Positions 7,213 through 14,408 of a stretch of 15,808 nt of DNA are shown here, piece by piece. The stretch comes from DAOMFM01 sp035429825. Its GTDB lineage: Bacteria; Acidobacteriota; Blastocatellia; UBA7656; JADIYM01. Each line of letters begins with the position of its first letter. Within the stretch, counting starts at the first letter, position 1. The notes under the pieces are model-generated. The model worked only from the letters and a program-made list of their open reading frames with translations, was not told where the DNA came from and ran no database searches. Location: assembly GCA_044224215.1 (NCBI GenBank), contig JBGAKX010000102.1, forward strand, positions 1 through 15,808, given 5' to 3'. A program made the position numbers and the translations under genes.

Positions 7213-8138
7213 GTGTTCACTCCTACGGATTCGGACTCTTCGTGGTCTCGCGCTGACAAGGGCGCATCGACACGCCGAAAGACGCGGTTGATGCCATACC
7301 ACTGGCCCGGATCGGCAAGCACGGCCGCCTCGAACGCGGTCGCCATCGACATGCCGAGCGTTCGCTCGGCGACGTCGCGCGCCGACAGGGTCACCACGTC
7401 GACGCGCACCCTGAAGGAGAGCTCGTCTGCGGTCGAGACGACACCTGCGACGACAGCAGAATCTGCCAGCCTCGCCATTCGCGGGATCGACTCCGGAATC
7501 GAGATGCTCTGGCCGAGAAACGGTACGTTGCGTCTGCGCCGCGCGACACCGCCGTCGAGAAGCACGAACAGCAGGCGGTTGCGCGAGAGCGCGCGCACTG
7601 CTCGCATGGCGCACCCGCGATCGGCCGCTTCGATGAACTCGACGTCGGCTCCCCTGCACGCCTTCCCAAACCGCCGCTCGGCGCGTGTCTGCGCCATTCC
7701 GGCGTGGATGACCGAGCACCGGTATCCGAGGAGCGGAAACAGGCGCGGCCCGAGCATCGGTCGCCCGAAGTGCATCGAAAGCACAATGCACCCGTTGCGC
7801 TGCTCGAGCGCCGTGTCGATCGAGGCGCGCAAATCGACAAGGTCGTCGCGATCGACGCGCGCTATCAGGTCCACGCCCGAAAGACACGGGAGCACGATCT
7901 TGTCGAGTGCGACCCACGCGCGGTGGACCTGCTGTCGCCGAACCGTCTCGGCGATCCACACCGGATCCCGGTCCGGAAAGAGCGCTCGGGTGTCCCTGCC
8001 GAGTCGCTTGCCCTTTGCCCTGAGAACGGATGGCGCAAGTCTTTCAGCGACCCGGTACGCCGTACCCGCGGGAAGTGACGCCGCCACCGTCTTGAGGACG
8101 CGGCGCGCCCCAAGCTTCAACGCTCGCGTCACCCGCAC
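7200..8138 (-). CDS. LpxL/HtrB-like lysophospholipid acyltransferase family protein
   Basis: About 312 residues, the usual length for LpxL/HtrB-family acyltransferases. Recognisable elements are IVLSMHFGRPM around His123, the LLFVLLDGG block (189-197) followed by VPFLGQSISIPESIPRMARL, and the C-terminal DPGQWYGINRVFRR that matches the family's 'P-x-Q-W' ending. The canonical H-x4-D/E catalytic pair is changed: His123 is followed five residues later by Met128, not an acidic residue. It may be inactive, use another residue, or act on a different acceptor. The usual N-terminal membrane anchor is weak. The start is uncertain: GTG 8138 is used, but GTG 8132 forms a GTGA overlap with a tiny upstream reading frame. 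It probably works with the overlapping flippase gene in envelope lipid or glycan assembly. Confidence 0.75.
   Translation of the reverse strand: MRVTRALKLGARRVLKTVAASLPAGTAYRVAERLAPSVLRAKGKRLGRDTRALFPDRDPVWIAETVRRQQVHRAWVALDKIVLPCLSGVDLIARVDRDDLVDLRASIDTALEQRNGCIVLSMHFGRPMLGPRLFPLLGYRCSVIHAGMAQTRAERRFGKACRGADVEFIEAADRGCAMRAVRALSRNRLLFVLLDGGVARRRRNVPFLGQSISIPESIPRMARLADSAVVAGVVSTADELSFRVRVDVVTLSARDVAERTLGMSMATAFEAAVLADPGQWYGINRVFRRVDAPLSARDHEESESVGVNTWAS
7220..7224 (-). promoter_or_regulatory. Ribosome-binding site choosing the flippase GTG start
   Basis: On the minus strand this reads AGGAG, 7 nt before GTG 7212. It lies inside the end of the acyltransferase gene and is the reason for preferring the GTG over the downstream ATGs. 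Confidence 0.6.
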
Positions 8139-8288
8139 GGCGTGTCACCGTCGCTCAAGGTCGCGTCCGCTGCCGCTTCGAGTGAGTCGAGCTGCTGTCT
8201 CACCACATCCCTCGTTTCGAATTGCGAATTGCCGATGCGAATGACTGCAGATCGCAGAGCAATGAACGGCAGGCGGCAGTGACACTCG
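8139..8288. other. 150-bp gap separating two minus-strand gene groups
   Basis: It holds a short tandem repeat, GAATTGC twice at 8219-8232, and a 25-codon reading frame that ends at the acyltransferase start. No rho-independent terminator with a T-run and no convincing promoter is visible. It probably contains the end of the benzoyl-CoA reductase operon transcript and the acyltransferase promoter, unless transcription reads through. Confidence 0.4.
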
Positions 8289-9017
8289 TCACTCGTGCGA
8301 CGCCCGCACCACCGCCCCCAACGCCTGCGGGTCGCGCACCTCGCACGTCGATCCGCTGACTGCCACCAGGTTCCGGCGCCTGAAGTCACTCAACGTCCGC
8401 GACACTGATTCACGCGACGTGCCGATCATCTGCGCGATCTGTTCGTGCGTCAGCGGCAACGCGAACCGGATTCCGTGATCGCTCGCCTCGCCACCTTGCT
8501 CGCATCTCTCGAGCAAAAACATCGCGAGCCGCGCCTCGACGGTTTGCGACAGTCCGACGGCACGAGCATGGCTGTACACTCCCTGGCACGTGCGACCCAG
8601 CACCTCCGCCACACGAACCGAGAATTCGCGCGACCGTCGCAGCAACCGCAACAGGTCCGAGCGTTTCACGAACTTCACATCGCATGGCTCGAGGGTCTCT
8701 GCGCTCACCTCGAGGCGATCGCCAGTGACAACCGCGCTCAACCCCAGCACGTCTCCCACACCGGCAACCTGGACGGCAACCTGCCTGCCGTCCTGCGTGG
8801 AATTGAACAGTTTCACGGTTCCCGCACAGATGACGAACACGCCCGACGGCTCATGGTCCTCCATGAACAGGATCGCGCCCTTTGGATAGACGGCCGTGTA
8901 CTTCATCTCGTCGAACACGCATAGCGCGTCATCAGGGATGTTGCAGAACAGCCTGTCGGCGCGCTCGGTGCAGGACGCGCACGACGACTGGACCTCGATG
9001 CCGTACGGCGCCTTCAT
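8289..9017 (-). CDS. FNR/CRP-family regulator with N-terminal cysteine motif
   Basis: A 242-residue regulator, the normal length for the family. The N-terminus carries C13-x2-C16-x8-C25 (then Cys33), and Cys112 (LEPCDV) sits where E. coli FNR has Cys122. Together these could hold an oxygen-labile 4Fe-4S cluster. Next come the cyclic-nucleotide-type beta roll (about 45-115), the long dimer helix (125-165) and a C-terminal helix-turn-helix at 190-209 (LTHEQIAQMIGTSRESVSRT). The E-x-x-S-R pattern (Glu203, Ser206, Arg207) is that of FNR proteins that read TTGAT half-sites. It starts at the ATG of an ATGA overlap with the hydratase gene and is last in the benzoyl-CoA reductase operon. It therefore probably controls that operon in response to oxygen. 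The spacing x8 differs from the x5 of E. coli FNR, so cluster binding is inferred. Confidence 0.88.
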   Translation of the reverse strand: MKAPYGIEVQSSCASCTERADRLFCNIPDDALCVFDEMKYTAVYPKGAILFMEDHEPSGVFVICAGTVKLFNSTQDGRQVAVQVAGVGDVLGLSAVVTGDRLEVSAETLEPCDVKFVKRSDLLRLLRRSREFSVRVAEVLGRTCQGVYSHARAVGLSQTVEARLAMFLLERCEQGGEASDHGIRFALPLTHEQIAQMIGTSRESVSRTLSDFRRRNLVAVSGSTCEVRDPQALGAVVRASHE

Positions 9018-10324
9018 GTCCCGTGGCGCCAGTTCGGGGCGCGCTTCTCGAGGAACGCATTCAGGCCCTCCTGGCTGTCCCCGAGATGAAGCAGCATGTC
9101 GAGGCACAACGAGTTCGCCGCATCGAACCCCTCGTTGAACGGAACGTCGAGGCCGCGCACGACCGCCTTCTTGGCAACGCGAAGCGCGGGCCCGCTCAAT
9201 CCGGCCAACTTGCCGACGAATGCCGCGACCTCGTCGGCCAATGATTCGTCGGCCACCGCGCGATTTGCCAGGCCGATGCGAACGGCCTCATGCGCGTCGA
9301 TGGCCTCACCCGTGAGGATCAACTCCATCGCTTTCCTGAATCCGCACAGCCGCGGCATGAGCGCCGACGCCGCTGGCGGAATGACCGCGAGTTGAATCTC
9401 GGGCTGGCCAAACCGTGCCGACTCGGCCGCGATCACAATGTCGCAGCACAAGGCGATCTCGCATCCGCCGCCGAGTGCTGCTCCGTGCACGGCGGCGATC
9501 GTCGGCATTCTCAGCTTCCCAAGCAGTCGCACTGTCTGGCGAAACACCTGAAGCATTTCGCCCGCCGTGTCGGGAAGATGCTCCGCGACTTCGACACCGG
9601 CCGAGAAGGCCTTTCCGCGCGCCGACATCACGACGACCCGCACGCTCGCATCGTTGTTTATGCGGTCAAGTTCGGCGTTCAGCGCCTTCAGCATGTCGAT
9701 GTTCAGCACGTTCAGCGGCGGCCGGTCGAATTCGATCGTCGCGACACCTTCGGCGACTGCGACGTGGAGGTATGCCGACGCGGCCTCGGGAGCCGATTTC
9801 GCCGGAACGTCCCGACCGCCGCGCTCCGCGTGAAAACACCTGCCGATGAGTTCGAGCCGCTCCGCGGCCGTCGTGGCCCGGTCGAGCGCCGGGTAGAGGA
9901 CGTTGCGCTCTCGCTCGTCGTGATGCCTCACAAGCCCCTTGAAACGGGATTCGTGCTCGAGGATCTCCACCACCCACGCGCTCCGGTCAGGACCCATTTC
10001 CCTGAGTGACAGCATCGCTTCCTCGAAGCGCTCCAGCAGCCTGAGCATGCGCTCGTGCTCCTTGAGGTAGAGGCCAATCCCTCCCTCCTGCAGCGGCTCC
10101 ACGCGCACGTACATCGGGAAGAGGATCTCCTCCTCGTCGGCGATGTGCCGCCGCAGCATTCCTCCGAACACCCGCAGATGCTCGGTCGCGGCGGGAATGT
10201 CGAGCGCAACCAATGCCTGCTGATGAAGTCCGAACTCGTTCACCAGGTCGTCATGCACGCCCAGCAGGTCGAGAAAGCTCGAGGCGCCGCACGCTGCGCC
10301 TGTGTCCATCGCTTGTCCGCTCAT
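9014..10324 (-). CDS. dch: Hemerythrin domain fused to cyclohexa-1,5-diene-1-carbonyl-CoA hydratase
   Basis: One 436-residue chain. Residues 15-160 are a hemerythrin HHE domain with likely di-iron ligands His24, His60/Glu64 (HIADEEEILFP), His90, and His135/Glu139 (HDERERNVLYP); His124 is a further candidate. After a linker (165-184), residues 185-436 are a full crotonase domain: RPPLNVLNIDM, FSAGVEVAEHLPD, oxyanion GAALGGGCEIA with Glu289, GQPEIQLAVIPP with Glu309, and a C-terminal AFLEKRAPNW. The AEH motif and the PP instead of PG match Dch, which hydrates the diene made by benzoyl-CoA reductase to 6-hydroxycyclohex-1-ene-1-carbonyl-CoA. The start is the ATG of an ATGA overlap with bcrD, with a GGAGGAG site 5 nt upstream. 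No in-frame ATG, GTG or TTG occurs between codons 133 and 205, so a separate hydratase start is excluded. Known Dch proteins are about 260 residues with no hemerythrin part. Confidence 0.88.
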   Translation of the reverse strand: MSGQAMDTGAACGASSFLDLLGVHDDLVNEFGLHQQALVALDIPAATEHLRVFGGMLRRHIADEEEILFPMYVRVEPLQEGGIGLYLKEHERMLRLLERFEEAMLSLREMGPDRSAWVVEILEHESRFKGLVRHHDERERNVLYPALDRATTAAERLELIGRCFHAERGGRDVPAKSAPEAASAYLHVAVAEGVATIEFDRPPLNVLNIDMLKALNAELDRINNDASVRVVVMSARGKAFSAGVEVAEHLPDTAGEMLQVFRQTVRLLGKLRMPTIAAVHGAALGGGCEIALCCDIVIAAESARFGQPEIQLAVIPPAASALMPRLCGFRKAMELILTGEAIDAHEAVRIGLANRAVADESLADEVAAFVGKLAGLSGPALRVAKKAVVRGLDVPFNEGFDAANSLCLDMLLHLGDSQEGLNAFLEKRAPNWRHGT

Positions 10325-11157
10325 ACACGCTCCTCCACACACTCTTCGATCGGTGCCGCGTTGACCTGCATTCGTTTGAGCCCGAGCAGTGCGGCGCCAA
10401 CCGCGGCGACGTACTCGCAGTCGTCGGGTACGAGCACGCGTGTCTGCAGGCGGTCCTCGAGCGCGCGCACCATCCCGCGCTGGCGAGCGACCCCGCCGAT
10501 GAACGTCAGTTCGCCGTTGAAGCCGGTTCGCTTGAGCAGCGACGCCGACCGCTCGGCCAGCGAGTCGTAGATTCCGCGCAGAATGTCCTGAATCTCCACG
10601 CCACTGCTGACGTGGTTGATGATCTCGCTCTCGGCCAGCACAGCGCACACGCTGCTGATGGGCTGCGGATTCTCGGAGCTGAGCGCGATCTCTCCCACGT
10701 GCTCGAGCTCGATCTGCAGGTACTTGGCCGCGCGCACGATAAAGCTCCCGGATCCGGCAGCACACTTGTCGTTCGTCTTGAACTTGTCGACGCGACCGTT
10801 TTCGTTGAGACGGACCGCCCGCGTCGACTGACTGCCAATATCCAGAACAAACTGCGCTTCGGGATTGAAGAACGCGGAGCCGCGCGCTCCGCTGGTGATC
10901 TCGGTGATCTGGATGTCGCGGAACGGGACGGCATACCGGCCGAAGCCCGTCGACGCCGTGTATGCGATGTCGCTCACGGCAAGACCTGCGTGGCCACACG
11001 CCGCCTCGAGCGCGTGTCGCGCCGCCTCCTCGAGCCGGGCTCCCGTTCGTGCCATCGCCTTGGCGGTGATCGAGGGCGGCGCGCCGTTGCCGAGATCCTT
11101 CAGAATGACCGCCTTGGTCAATCCCGTTCCGACGTCGATTCCGGCTACGCTCTGCAT
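10321..11157 (-). CDS. bcrD: Benzoyl-CoA reductase activating subunit D (ATPase, 4Fe-4S)
   Basis: A 278-residue protein of the BcrA/BadF/BcrD/HgdC ATPase family (ASKHA fold). Residues 5-15 (AGIDVGTGLTK) are the phosphate-1 loop. LDIGSQSTRAVRL (105-117) is the second phosphate loop. Cys132 (NDKCAAGSGSF) and Cys171 (SSVCAVLAESE) are the cluster ligands; each subunit gives two cysteines to one 4Fe-4S cluster shared across the dimer. FIGGVARQRGMVRALED (219-235) binds the adenosine side. The stretch CAVLAESEIINHVSSGV and the ARGSAFFNPEA region look most like BcrD of Thauera. It pairs with BcrA to drive electrons from ferredoxin to BcrBC at the cost of ATP. GGAGG at 11166-11170 precedes the ATG by 8 nt, the gene overlaps bcrA by 13 bp, and its stop forms ATGA with the next gene. 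Confidence 0.88.
   Translation of the reverse strand: MQSVAGIDVGTGLTKAVILKDLGNGAPPSITAKAMARTGARLEEAARHALEAACGHAGLAVSDIAYTASTGFGRYAVPFRDIQITEITSGARGSAFFNPEAQFVLDIGSQSTRAVRLNENGRVDKFKTNDKCAAGSGSFIVRAAKYLQIELEHVGEIALSSENPQPISSVCAVLAESEIINHVSSGVEIQDILRGIYDSLAERSASLLKRTGFNGELTFIGGVARQRGMVRALEDRLQTRVLVPDDCEYVAAVGAALLGLKRMQVNAAPIEECVEERV
10330..10336 (-). promoter_or_regulatory. Strong ribosome-binding site of the hemerythrin-Dch gene
   Basis: On the minus strand this reads GGAGGAG, 5 nt before ATG 10324, inside the end of bcrD. It fixes the start of the fusion protein and argues against any longer N-terminal extension of that reading frame. Confidence 0.75.
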
Positions 11158-11969
11158 CGGTTCGACCTCCAGACCGCGGACTCAAAGCTCTCGTCAAGAT
11201 TCTCGAGCGCGTAGAGAGCCGCGCCGATGGCCCCGTTGAACTGCGCGTCGTGGCTGACCTGTATCGGGCTCGCCAGAATCTCCTCGAGCGCGGTCACCAT
11301 TCCGGCGTTTCGTGCAACGCCGCCCGTCAGTGTGATCGCGGGCTCGATGCTGACGCGCCGTGCCAGCGAAACCGTCCGCTTTGCAATCGCCAGATTGACG
11401 CCCCGCACGATGTCCTCTGGCTTCTTCCCGAGGGCGAGGTACGACAGGATGTCCGACTCGACGAACACCGTGCACACCGTCGTGATCTTCACCGGTCGGG
11501 TCGCCGTCCGTGGAAGCTCGCCGATCTCGTCCAACCCGACACCAAGAACGTCCGCCGCGTTCGACAGAAATCGCCCCGTCCCCGCCGCGCACTTGTCGTT
11601 CATCACGAAGTCACGAACCTCGCCGTCGGGACCGACGCTGATCGCCTTGGAATCCTGCCCTCCCATGTCGATCACCGTTCGGGTGTTCGGGTACAGGAAA
11701 TGAGCGCCTTTCGCGTGACAGCTGATCTCTGTCATCTGGGAGTTGCCAAACGCAATCTTGTAGCGCCCGTACCCGGTGCCCACGACGTACCCCACGTCGT
11801 GGGGATCCATCCTGAAGTCGTGGCACGCGCGATGGAATGCGCTCTCGGCCGCCTTGGTCACATTTGCGCCCGTATCGACGACGGCCCTGGCGACGATGCC
11901 CCGGCGTTCCTCGATCAGCACCGCCTTGGTCTGTGTCGACCCGACGTCGACGCCTGCAGCAAGTCTCAT
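11145..11969 (-). CDS. bcrA: Benzoyl-CoA reductase activating subunit A, short (bzd-like) form
   Basis: A 274-residue ASKHA-fold ATPase. Visible are the phosphate-1 loop GVDVGSTQTKAVLIE (6-20), the VIDMGGQDSKAISV phosphate-2 loop (99-112), cluster ligand Cys127 (NDKCAAGTGRFL), Cys166 (TTVCTVFVESD), and the LTGGVARNAGMVTALEE adenosine motif (214-230). Two cysteines from each of BcrA and BcrD are expected to hold a single bridging 4Fe-4S cluster, as in the homodimeric activator HgdC. Thauera BcrA is far larger (about 48 kDa); this length fits the Azoarcus bzd-type subunit. A homodimeric HgdC-like activator would need only one such gene; the presence of a second, different one beside it supports a heterodimeric benzoyl-CoA reductase module. 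The start is an ATGA overlap with bcrB, with GGAG 8 nt upstream. Confidence 0.87.
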   Translation of the reverse strand: MRLAAGVDVGSTQTKAVLIEERRGIVARAVVDTGANVTKAAESAFHRACHDFRMDPHDVGYVVGTGYGRYKIAFGNSQMTEISCHAKGAHFLYPNTRTVIDMGGQDSKAISVGPDGEVRDFVMNDKCAAGTGRFLSNAADVLGVGLDEIGELPRTATRPVKITTVCTVFVESDILSYLALGKKPEDIVRGVNLAIAKRTVSLARRVSIEPAITLTGGVARNAGMVTALEEILASPIQVSHDAQFNGAIGAALYALENLDESFESAVWRSNRCRA

Positions 11970-13237
11970 GATGCTTCTCCGATCGCAACGTGCCGCCCCA
12001 TCCGCTTGCTGTGCTCGAGCGCCTCGAAGTACGCGTCGATCCGGGTCTGTATCTGCGCCTGCGAGAAGTACCTCGGGTCCTCGAGATCAGACTCGATGTA
12101 GAGCGTCGGCACGCCAAGCGTCTTTGTGAAGTAGTCGCGCATGTCGCCCTGGCCTGCTGAAAAGAGGCGGCAGCTCTTCACGAAGTGAATGATGATTCCG
12201 TCGGCGTTCCAGTCCTCGACGTAGCGGCGAATCTGCTCGTAGCGCTGCAGAAGATTCCGGTTCGTGACGTTGTGCTCGAGCATGTGTCGCGCAACCGATT
12301 CGAACGGCTTGTCGGGGTCGTGCCTCGATCCGAACTCCCACAACCCTCCGACCGTCGAGTACGTCGACGCGACGGCGCATGCCTTCCACTTCGAGAACAT
12401 GTCGCGAAACGTCCTGAAGTGCGGATACGGCGGGGGCCCTTCGATCACGACACGAAACTGCTCGGCTCCGGCGTTCTGATTCGAAAGCGCCTCGAGCTCG
12501 GCGAGTGCCTCCTCAAAGAACGCCACGCCCTCGCGCGACGCGCGATACACATACAACGGGCCCATCAGCGTGATCGCGTCAAAATAGGCGTCGAACGGCG
12601 ACGGCGTACGGCGCGACAGATTCTTGATGCGCGACCACAACTCCTCGACCCTGGCCGAGCATGCGACGGCCTCCTTGAACCGGTCGTAGTCGAACTTCCG
12701 GCCGGTGATGCCTTCGAGCTTCGCGATGAGGTCCTCGATCTGGCGGACAACGTACGTGATGTCGTCCGTGGACGGTTCGTCTGTGCGCAGGAACGGGACA
12801 TCGAGCACGTAGAGCGGAGCACCGGTAAGCGCCGACACGTGCTCGAACCACTTCACGTACGTGTTGCAGCCGACAAAATTGCACAGCACGAGCGCTGGCT
12901 TGGGGAGCGGCGAACCGGTCGGGGTGATTCCCTTCAGGTACGCTCCGATGTCGGCCTTCACGTATGCGCAGTTGTCCGCCGCATACCCGAGGTCCTCGGC
13001 AAGCAGGATTGGTTCGAGCGACTGATGGCGAATGGCGAGCTGGAGTGCGTTCACCTCGGGGTAGAGCGGCACCAGGTCGAGCGCCTCGAGGATCTCGATG
13101 CAGTTGCCCGAGATCATCAGCGAGACGGCCGGTGGCGTCCCGGTCTCGGCCGATTCGGCCAGCCGGTCGTACCACCGCACCATCAGTTCTTTCTGCCATT
13201 GGTGGATATTTGTTCGGTAGTCCTTCTGCGATTGCAT
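11966..13237 (-). CDS. bcrB: Benzoyl-CoA reductase catalytic subunit B
   Basis: A 423-residue protein of the HgdB/BcrB family (2-hydroxyglutaryl-CoA dehydratase D-component fold), close to the usual length of about 430-450. Candidate cluster ligands are Cys90 (DNCAYVKADIGAY), Cys124 (FVGCNTYVKWFE, after LCN) and Cys356 (HFVKSCRLFSAG), matching the three conserved positions in this family; other cysteines are at 46, 119, 193 and 287. VIEGPPPYPHF (264-274) and STVGGLWEFG (294-303) are family landmarks near the substrate side. With BcrC it forms the catalytic half that reduces the benzene ring of benzoyl-CoA to cyclohexa-1,5-diene-1-carbonyl-CoA. The ATG is 21 bp after bcrC with no clear ribosome-binding site, so it may rely on coupling. 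The two activase genes and Dch beside it argue for ring reduction over 2-hydroxyacyl-CoA dehydration. Confidence 0.88.
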   Translation of the reverse strand: MQSQKDYRTNIHQWQKELMVRWYDRLAESAETGTPPAVSLMISGNCIEILEALDLVPLYPEVNALQLAIRHQSLEPILLAEDLGYAADNCAYVKADIGAYLKGITPTGSPLPKPALVLCNFVGCNTYVKWFEHVSALTGAPLYVLDVPFLRTDEPSTDDITYVVRQIEDLIAKLEGITGRKFDYDRFKEAVACSARVEELWSRIKNLSRRTPSPFDAYFDAITLMGPLYVYRASREGVAFFEEALAELEALSNQNAGAEQFRVVIEGPPPYPHFRTFRDMFSKWKACAVASTYSTVGGLWEFGSRHDPDKPFESVARHMLEHNVTNRNLLQRYEQIRRYVEDWNADGIIIHFVKSCRLFSAGQGDMRDYFTKTLGVPTLYIESDLEDPRYFSQAQIQTRIDAYFEALEHSKRMGRHVAIGEAS

Positions 13238-13258
13238 GGGCGTTGTACCGGTTGCTCG

Positions 13259-14407
13259 CTATGCAAAGAGCAACGATTCGACGAACGTTTCCACTTCCAT
13301 CCTGAGCCGTTCGAACGTGAACATCTTCTCCTCGAATTCGACGAGGAGATGGGGAATGCCCTCCGTCTCAAGCGCCTGTTTGAAGAGCACGTAATCGAAA
13401 TAGGCGGGCTCGCAGAACTTGGCGATGAGCAGGATCGCGGCGTCGGCGCGGTTGTGCCTGATCTTGTCGACGAGCCCCTGCGACCGCGGGTGCCTGAAGT
13501 CGTGGCGAACGGACGAGTACACCGAGCGGTTCACGTAACTGTCGGCCAGCGCAACCAGTGGATCGCCGTCGAGAGGAACGTCCTCGTTGAACCACCGGCG
13601 CCCGAGCTGGAAGTCGTCGTCCACCACGTAGCAGCCGGCCTCCTCGACGATCTTGATCAGGTCGATTGGTGGTTGCTCGCAGAAACTCCCCTCGACGACC
13701 ACGCGGATCGAGTCGCGGACGCGGCCGATGGTGTGCTCGATCGCCTCGAGGGCCGCGCCGAGCATCGCATTGTGTTCCTCGACGGGAATCACGTCGCCGG
13801 CACGGACGAGACAGTAGAGGTCGGCGGCGCGCATGCGTTCCGGGTGGGCCATCCGCAGTTCGTACAGCTGCCGGGTCCTGGCCCGATTCTCGTTGAAGAG
13901 GACGAGCGACTCGCGCAGGTCGTCGTCGCTCGGCCGTCGTCCGCCAAGCTCGACGAGCTGGTCGACGAGCCGGCGATATTCAGTGCCGAGAAAATCCACG
14001 GTCGCCTCGGTCACCGGATTGTGCGGGAGGTGCAGGAAGTCGACGTAAGTATTTGGGAGATTTCGCTTTACGACCCATGCCAGGTTGCGGGCCGAGTCGC
14101 ATATCGACGAGAACAGGATGCCGTCGAACGGCGCCAGTCGGTCGGTCAGCCCAAGCTCGAGCATCGTCTTGACGATCGAGCAGATGAACGAGCCGAACTT
14201 CGCGTCGGCGTACTGGATGTCAAGGTGATCACCGGCGCCATGCAGACCGACGGGCAGCATGCCGCACGCATGAATGATCTCGACCGGCGCATAGACCGGG
14301 AAATAGGCGATTGCCTTGCCGCCCGGATGGGCCTCCTTCCAGCGGGTGACCGTTGGAAAACTGAGGTCGTAGATCGCTTCCTCGCACTCCTGAAGAACTT
14401 CCCTCAT
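13259..14407 (-). CDS. bcrC: Benzoyl-CoA reductase catalytic subunit C
   Basis: A 382-residue protein of the same family as BcrB, near-identical in length to BcrC/BzdN (about 380). Landmarks are AIAYFPVYAPVEIIHACGMLP (32-52, with Cys48), GSFICSIVKTMLELGL (72-87, Cys76), ILFSSICDSARNL (97-109, Cys103), a mid-chain VVVEGSFCEQPP (236-247) and LLIAKFCEPAYFDYVLFK (326-343, Cys332). Cys48, Cys76 or Cys103, and Cys332 are the candidate 4Fe-4S ligands. No membrane segment or signal peptide is seen; the enzyme is cytoplasmic. The ATG is one base after the SDR stop, with a G-rich GGTGGGG stretch as possible ribosome-binding site inside the SDR end. Gene order C-B-A-D is the same as in Thauera. Confidence 0.88.
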   Translation of the reverse strand: MREVLQECEEAIYDLSFPTVTRWKEAHPGGKAIAYFPVYAPVEIIHACGMLPVGLHGAGDHLDIQYADAKFGSFICSIVKTMLELGLTDRLAPFDGILFSSICDSARNLAWVVKRNLPNTYVDFLHLPHNPVTEATVDFLGTEYRRLVDQLVELGGRRPSDDDLRESLVLFNENRARTRQLYELRMAHPERMRAADLYCLVRAGDVIPVEEHNAMLGAALEAIEHTIGRVRDSIRVVVEGSFCEQPPIDLIKIVEEAGCYVVDDDFQLGRRWFNEDVPLDGDPLVALADSYVNRSVYSSVRHDFRHPRSQGLVDKIRHNRADAAILLIAKFCEPAYFDYVLFKQALETEGIPHLLVEFEEKMFTFERLRMEVETFVESLLFA

Positions 14408-14408
14408 G

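Noticed and set aside
7213..7959. N-terminal extension of the flippase frame under the acyltransferase
   Set aside because: Arg-rich nonsense translation; the acyltransferase frame carries the real motifs, and a ribosome-binding site precedes GTG 7212.
6787..8244. Plus-strand open frame of 485 codons opposite the flippase and acyltransferase
   Set aside because: Low-complexity Arg/Ser-rich translation with no motif; the minus-strand genes explain the region.
10325..11197. N-terminal extension of the hemerythrin-Dch reading frame through bcrD
   Set aside because: The extension is an Arg-rich frame under bcrD. The ATGA overlap and the GGAGGAG site fix the start at 10324.
13651..13670. TTGATCAGGTCGAT as an FNR box
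   Set aside because: Only one half-site fits, and it is inside the bcrC coding sequence.
10321..14407. The four-subunit set as a 2-hydroxyacyl-CoA dehydratase (HgdABC/HadIBC type)
   Set aside because: Those systems need one homodimeric activator gene. Two different activases in the order C-B-A-D, plus a Dch and a BadH-like SDR in the same operon, fit benzoyl-CoA reductase better. A phylogeny would be decisive.
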